DNA of 9,789 nt, from NCBI GenBank assembly GCA_964407285.1, contig CAYOVG010000277.1, positions 1-9,789 of the forward strand, in the 5' to 3' direction. The notes below the pieces were generated by a model that saw only the letters and a program-made list of their open reading frames with translations, was not told the origin of the DNA and did not search any database. The position numbers were made by a program, and so were the translations under genes. This document shows, piece after piece, positions 7,224 through 9,789 of this stretch (positions are counted from its first letter, which is position 1; each line of letters opens with the position of its first letter). The DNA is from CAYOVG01 sp964407285. Lineage in GTDB: Bacteria > Desulfobacterota > Syntrophobacteria > Syntrophobacterales > Syntrophobacteraceae.

Positions 7224-7284
7224 CGCAAAAGAGCGGCTGATGCCCGGCCCCGGGCGTCCGGCATGGAACGGGCCCCGGTCGGGA

Positions 7285-8352
7285 TCAACTATTCTTATGT
7301 GCAAAACCCCACTTACTCTTCAGATGGTCGAGCATCCAAAGGGCATAGTAATTACGGATTTCGGCCAGGATCGAATCCTGCTCCAGCTCCTGCGCCATCT
7401 GCCGGAAAACCCGCCCCTCCACCAGCGCCGCCGTCAGCCTGATCGCGTTGGCGATCGCCGGACTCCTGGATCTCCCATGGGCCACCACCACCGGAGAGGG
7501 AATTCCCAGCAGGGGAGCGCCGCCGATATTCTGGTAATGGTGCTCGCGCTGGTACCGGCAGAAGGACAACCACGCGTCGTCCTCCAGGCAACCCTTCCGC
7601 TCGTTCAGGAACCCCTCGAAAAACCGCAAGTGGGTTTCAGAAATACCTTCGAAAAACTTTAGCAGAATATTTCCCACAAAGCCATCACAGATCACCGCGT
7701 CCGCGCGGTCCGAAAAGATGTCGTGCGGCTCGACGTTGCCGACGAAACCGATCCGGGTGTGCTTGAGGAAAGTAAAAGCTCTCTGAACTACCCGCGTTCC
7801 CTTGAGCGACTCGTGGCCGATATTGAGAAGCCCCACTCGGGGCCGCGTCGGCCCGGCCGTGATCCTCAGGTAGGCATCGGCCAGCACCGCGGACTGAACG
7901 AGATGGATGGCGTCGGCTTCCGCATGGGCGCCGCCGTCCATCAGGAGCACTTCTCCGGTGGGAGTCGGAATAGGGACCGCAAGGGCGGGACGGCGAAGCG
8001 CGGGAACCAGGCCGACGTAGTGTTTTGCCGTCGCGACGACCGCCGCGCTGTTCCCCGCGCTGACCACGGCATCAACGCGGGATTCGGCCAGCAGCCGCAT
8101 GGCGATGCTCAGGGATGCCTCCCGCTTCCTCCGAACGGCGATGGAGCCGGATTCCTCCATCCCGATGACATCGGGAGCATGGAGCACCTCGGTCCCGTCC
8201 GGGACTTCTCCACGAGCCAGGATACTCCCGATCTTCGCCTCGTCGCCGATCAGAACCAGGTCGGCCGGGCATTGCGGCGCCGCCAGGATGGCCCCCTCGA
8301 TAACCGCCGCGGGAGCGTGGTCACCCCCCATGGCATCCACCGCAATCCTCAT
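7285..8352 (-). CDS. plsX: Phosphate acyltransferase PlsX (acyl-ACP:phosphate)
   Basis: 355 residues. PlsX converts acyl-ACP and phosphate into acyl-phosphate, which PlsY uses to acylate glycerol-3-phosphate; it is a peripheral membrane enzyme. Family motifs appear in order: DAMGGDHAP (6-14), SAGNS (98-102), MDGGAH (138-143), LLNIGHESLKG (175-185), FVGNVEPHDIF (203-213), CDGFVGN (222-228) and NIGGAPLLGI (275-284). The C-terminus runs about 20 residues past the usual end. ATG 8350-8352 has an AGGGGG element 8 bases upstream. A GTG three codons earlier (8361) has no room for such a site, so I prefer the ATG. rpmF ends 33 bases upstream, the standard rpmF-plsX pair. Downstream, where fabH and fabD usually follow, there is instead a gap and an acyl-CoA dehydrogenase. 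Confidence 0.97.
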   Translation of the reverse strand: MRIAVDAMGGDHAPAAVIEGAILAAPQCPADLVLIGDEAKIGSILARGEVPDGTEVLHAPDVIGMEESGSIAVRRKREASLSIAMRLLAESRVDAVVSAGNSAAVVATAKHYVGLVPALRRPALAVPIPTPTGEVLLMDGGAHAEADAIHLVQSAVLADAYLRITAGPTRPRVGLLNIGHESLKGTRVVQRAFTFLKHTRIGFVGNVEPHDIFSDRADAVICDGFVGNILLKFFEGISETHLRFFEGFLNERKGCLEDDAWLSFCRYQREHHYQNIGGAPLLGIPSPVVVAHGRSRSPAIANAIRLTAALVEGRVFRQMAQELEQDSILAEIRNYYALWMLDHLKSKWGFAHKNS

Positions 8353-8385
8353 ACCCCCCACCCCCTACAGCAGGCGCGCCCCGGT

Positions 8386-8571
8386 CTATTCCTCTTCCTT
8401 GAACTCCACGACATAGCGGTCTTTGTAGTAACCGCAACTCGGGCACACCCTGTGGGGCAGACGGGGTTCGTTACACTTCGGACAGGTGGAAAACGATGCA
8501 ACGCTCAGCGCATCGTGGGCGCGGCGCTTGTCGCGCCTCGGTTTGGACGTTTTATGCTTGGGTACTCCCAT
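8386..8571 (-). CDS. rpmF: 50S ribosomal protein L32
   Basis: 61 residues, a typical bL32. The basic N-terminus MGVPKHKTSKPRRDKRR and the HDAL segment are family hallmarks. Four cysteines, Cys30/Cys33 and Cys43/Cys46, make it the zinc-binding (C+) form. It is a component of the large ribosomal subunit. The ATG at 8569-8571 is preceded by AAGGAG at 9 bases. It lies between the YceD gene and plsX, a pairing conserved widely among bacteria. Its long 267-base upstream region holds a terminator-like hairpin and two abutting hairpins, so expression may be controlled separately from the YceD gene. Confidence 0.98.
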   Translation of the reverse strand: MGVPKHKTSKPRRDKRRAHDALSVASFSTCPKCNEPRLPHRVCPSCGYYKDRYVVEFKEEE

Positions 8572-8689
8572 TTCCTTGATCTCCTTCTTCGATCTTCAAA
8601 ATTACGACACAATCGCGGCGTGAGCCGTCGCCGTCCCGTCGGCCGAGGCCGCCCGGGGGACTCTTGAACATCATTGCTCGCGGGCGGTG

Positions 8690-8732
8690 GCGTGAAACCG
8701 CTGCTTTCACACCCGCATCCCTTCCCATGCGG
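8690..8732 (-). repeat. Two adjoining hairpins in the rpmF leader
   Basis: Read on the minus strand, CCGCAT-8 bases-ATGCGG (8713-8732) is followed at once by GTGTGAAA-7 bases-TTTCACGC (8690-8712; 8 pairs, one G-U). They come directly after the terminator-like hairpin at 8743-8774. The three in a row suggest a folded leader RNA before rpmF. No known riboswitch or ribosomal-protein leader is recognised. Confidence 0.5.
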
Positions 8733-8774
8733 AACAACAAAAGCGGGTTTCGGGTCCCACGGCCCGCAACCCGC
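8733..8774 (-). terminator. Intrinsic terminator or attenuator between the YceD gene and rpmF
   Basis: On the minus strand, GCGGGTT-G-CGGG pairs with CCCG-A-AACCCGC (8743-8774), 11 pairs with one internal mismatch and an 8-base loop. TTTTGTTGTT follows directly. This is a good rho-independent terminator form. It lies about 65 bases after the YceD stop and 160 before rpmF. As L32 needs to be expressed, it is either leaky, an attenuator, or rpmF has its own start; no clear promoter is visible between it and rpmF. Confidence 0.65.
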
Positions 8775-8838
8775 AACTAAAAACAATTTCATACCCGTGC
8801 GGCTGGACGTCTCTTCACTGTCTTGCTCGTATCGAACA

Positions 8839-9381
8839 TCAAGCCGACCTGTCCTTGAGCGCTTTCAGTCTCGCGAATGGAGAATCGGAAGCGCTTTCGA
8901 CGCACGTGCATTCCTCCACGTTGAGGTCCGCCCCGCAACGGGCGCACAACCCCCGGCACGACTCGGAGCAAAGAACCTTATAGGGTAACGCCAGGAAGAC
9001 CTGTTCGGCAACCATCTGATCGACGTCTATCACTTCTCCGTCGAAAAAATCGAAGTCCAGGTCTTCGCGGTCGAGTTCCAATTCATCATCTTCTTCGGCC
9101 ACCGGCTGCTCTTTCAGAAGGATAGTATCCACCTTCTCGTCAAGAGTCCATAAAAAAGGCTGGAGGCAGCGATGGCACGCAAGCCGCAATTCGGTCTCGA
9201 TGGTCCCCTTGACCTCGATGTGGTCCTTCCTCTTCTGAAGCTCCAGGTTCACCTGAAGAGGGCGGACCATCTCCAAATCCGTAGGATCATCGGGAGGCAT
9301 TAAATCGCGCAATCGATTCTCTTCCCACCGGAAGCGAAGCACTTTCCCCGAATCGGGAATCTCATCTACACGGATTCGCAT
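8839..9381 (-). CDS. yceD: YceD/DUF177 family protein
   Basis: 180 residues, similar in size to E. coli YceD. The family is almost always encoded just before rpmF, as here, and has been linked to 23S rRNA/50S subunit metabolism; its biochemical role remains unsettled. The visible core includes ACHRCLQPF (Cys69, Cys72), an acidic stretch of about residues 95-125, the segment EQVFLALPYKVLC, and CSESCRGLCARCGADLN (Cys138, 142, 146, 149). The four cysteines of the last block, or a pair with Cys69/72, could bind zinc. ATG 9379-9381 has GAGGAG 5 bases upstream. A strong promoter lies about 30 bases before the start. The protein has no signal peptide or membrane segment. Confidence 0.93.
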   Translation of the reverse strand: MRIRVDEIPDSGKVLRFRWEENRLRDLMPPDDPTDLEMVRPLQVNLELQKRKDHIEVKGTIETELRLACHRCLQPFLWTLDEKVDTILLKEQPVAEEDDELELDREDLDFDFFDGEVIDVDQMVAEQVFLALPYKVLCSESCRGLCARCGADLNVEECTCVESASDSPFARLKALKDRSA

Positions 9382-9413
9382 AGCTTCTCCTCCTCGGAAT
9401 GTGTAAATGCTTG

Positions 9414-9441
9414 AGTATAAAGATTTTCGTTATCGTGTCAA
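9414..9441 (-). promoter_or_regulatory. Strong sigma70-type promoter for the yceD gene
   Basis: On the minus strand, a perfect TTGACA (-35, 9436-9441) and TATACT (-10, 9414-9419; 5 of 6) are 16 bases apart. AT-rich TAAATTTTC lies directly upstream, like an UP element. Transcription would begin near 9407, giving a leader of about 26 bases. Confidence 0.8.
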
Positions 9442-9488
9442 GAAAATTTAAAGGTCTTTTGAGGCGAACATAACCCTCCGGGTACACT

Positions 9489-9517
9489 AATAAAATGCTG
9501 ATGAATAATCATACAGC
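9489..9517 (-). terminator. Weak terminator-like hairpin upstream of the yceD promoter
   Basis: On the minus strand, GCTG-T-ATGA and TCATCAGC (9497-9517) form an 8-pair stem with one bulged T and a 4-base loop. ATTTTATT follows. It could end a transcript arriving from beyond the right edge. The low GC content of the stem makes it weak. Confidence 0.35.
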
Positions 9518-9623
9518 TTCGGGGGCCGTCTTTCAACCTTCCGCCGGTGAAGCGTCGCCCGACGGCAAAACACTCCCGATGCAAAATCGTCGCAATGTCC
9601 GAAACTCACCCGCGCGGCGTATG

Positions 9624-9674
9624 CGTGGACACGGCCCCAAGCCGCCCGCGTTCGTGTCCGGAGCGCTGTCCACG
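9624..9674. repeat. 8-base inverted repeat
   Basis: CGTGGACA (9624-9631) and TGTCCACG (9667-9674) are perfect inverted copies 35 bases apart. A second pair, TTCGTG (9651-9656) and CACGAA (9671-9676), overlaps the right arm and competes with it. No function is evident. Confidence 0.4.
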
Positions 9675-9789
9675 AATACAGGCGCGCTCGTTCATTACCC
9701 CGGCCGCGGAACCCCTCTCGAACTCCGGGCTTCAGGCATGGTTTAAAACGGAATGACACTTCATGGTCGCCCCCGCGAAGCTTGTCCCC

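Larger units (their letters stand above)
6936..7284. other. Regulatory gap between plsX and the acyl-CoA dehydrogenase gene
   Basis: 349 bases without a credible gene. The half next to plsX is very GC-rich and packed with dyads: 7240-7264 (bulged ATGCC/GGCAT stem), the perfect 16-base palindrome at 7208-7223, the hairpin 7181-7197 and the hairpin 7061-7077. The half next to the dehydrogenase turns AT-rich and holds a promoter. Open frames here (for example 6999-7304, minus) are arginine/glycine-rich and resemble nothing. The layout suggests the end of one transcript and the start of another. Confidence 0.65.
9442..9789. other. Right-end region without a convincing gene
   Basis: No frame here looks like a real protein. 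A minus-strand frame is open from the right edge to 9487 but is arginine-rich and resembles nothing. The plus-strand frames overlap it and look equally random. Visible structure is limited to a hairpin at 9497-9517 and an inverted repeat at 9624-9674. The last bases, CCCCCGCGAAGCTTGTCCCC, recall the GC-rich dispersed intergenic repeats common in such genomes, but only one end is visible. Confidence 0.55.

Noticed and set aside
6999..7304. Minus-strand frame of 101 codons between plsX and the dehydrogenase
   Set aside because: It overlaps the plsX end and runs through the dyad cluster and promoter; composition is Gly/Arg/Pro-rich with no recognisable domain.
8505..8792. Minus-strand frame of 95 codons overlapping the 5' end of rpmF
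   Set aside because: It runs through the terminator-like hairpin and out of frame into rpmF; apart from a short hydrophobic start it is arginine-rich and unlike any known protein.
9487..9789. Minus-strand frame open to the right edge, possibly the 3' end of another gene
   Set aside because: Composition is arginine-rich and featureless, competing frames are equally open, and nothing resembles a family. A gene tail cannot be fully excluded without the sequence beyond the edge.
1..9789. tRNA, rRNA, CRISPR arrays, insertion sequences or prophage genes
   Set aside because: No cloverleaf, spaced direct repeats, transposase motifs or terminal inverted repeats with target duplications were seen.

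Overview
All recognisable genes in this 9.8 kb, GC-rich window lie on the minus strand, so transcription runs from the right end to the left. The backbone order is YceD/DUF177 - rpmF - plsX - fabG - fabF - rpiB - glyA, a lipid-synthesis/housekeeping neighbourhood familiar from Deltaproteobacteria such as Geobacter and Syntrophobacter-like lineages. An anaerobic cassette sits inside it: an acyl-CoA dehydrogenase, etfB, and an etfA carrying an N-terminal 2[4Fe-4S] ferredoxin domain. Together these suggest an anaerobic, probably Desulfobacterota-type bacterium. That placement is inference from gene order and domain architecture; nothing here identifies a species.

Layout, right to left. 9442-9789 has no convincing gene, only short dyads. 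A strong sigma70-type promoter (9414-9441) drives the YceD/DUF177 gene (8839-9381). A hairpin followed by a T-rich run (8733-8774) looks like a terminator, and two more hairpins abut it in the long leader of rpmF (8386-8571). plsX (7285-8352) follows. A 349-base gap rich in dyads then ends in a promoter with an overlapping inverted repeat (6981-7009), which should start the acyl-CoA dehydrogenase (5766-6935), etfB (4917-5708) and etfA (3727-4920). A 346-base non-coding gap with a long inverted repeat separates etfA from fabG (2637-3380). fabF (1343-2599) and a single open frame encoding RpiB followed by GlyA (1-1289, cut by the window edge) complete the run.

How the genes fit together. YceD and L32 belong to ribosome biogenesis. 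PlsX links acyl-ACP to phospholipid synthesis. FabG and FabF are the ketoreductase and condensing enzyme of type II fatty acid synthesis. The acyl-CoA dehydrogenase and EtfBA form an acyl-CoA redox module, and EtfB carries sequence features of the electron-bifurcating ETF class. RpiB (ribose 5-phosphate) and GlyA (one-carbon units) both feed nucleotide synthesis.

Three points stand out. RpiB and GlyA are fused in one frame, with a possible internal start for GlyA. The fab cluster lacks fabH and fabD after plsX and lacks acpP between fabG and fabF, with the dehydrogenase/ETF cassette in the place where fabH-fabD would be expected. The ETF combines a ferredoxin fusion with bifurcating-type motifs.
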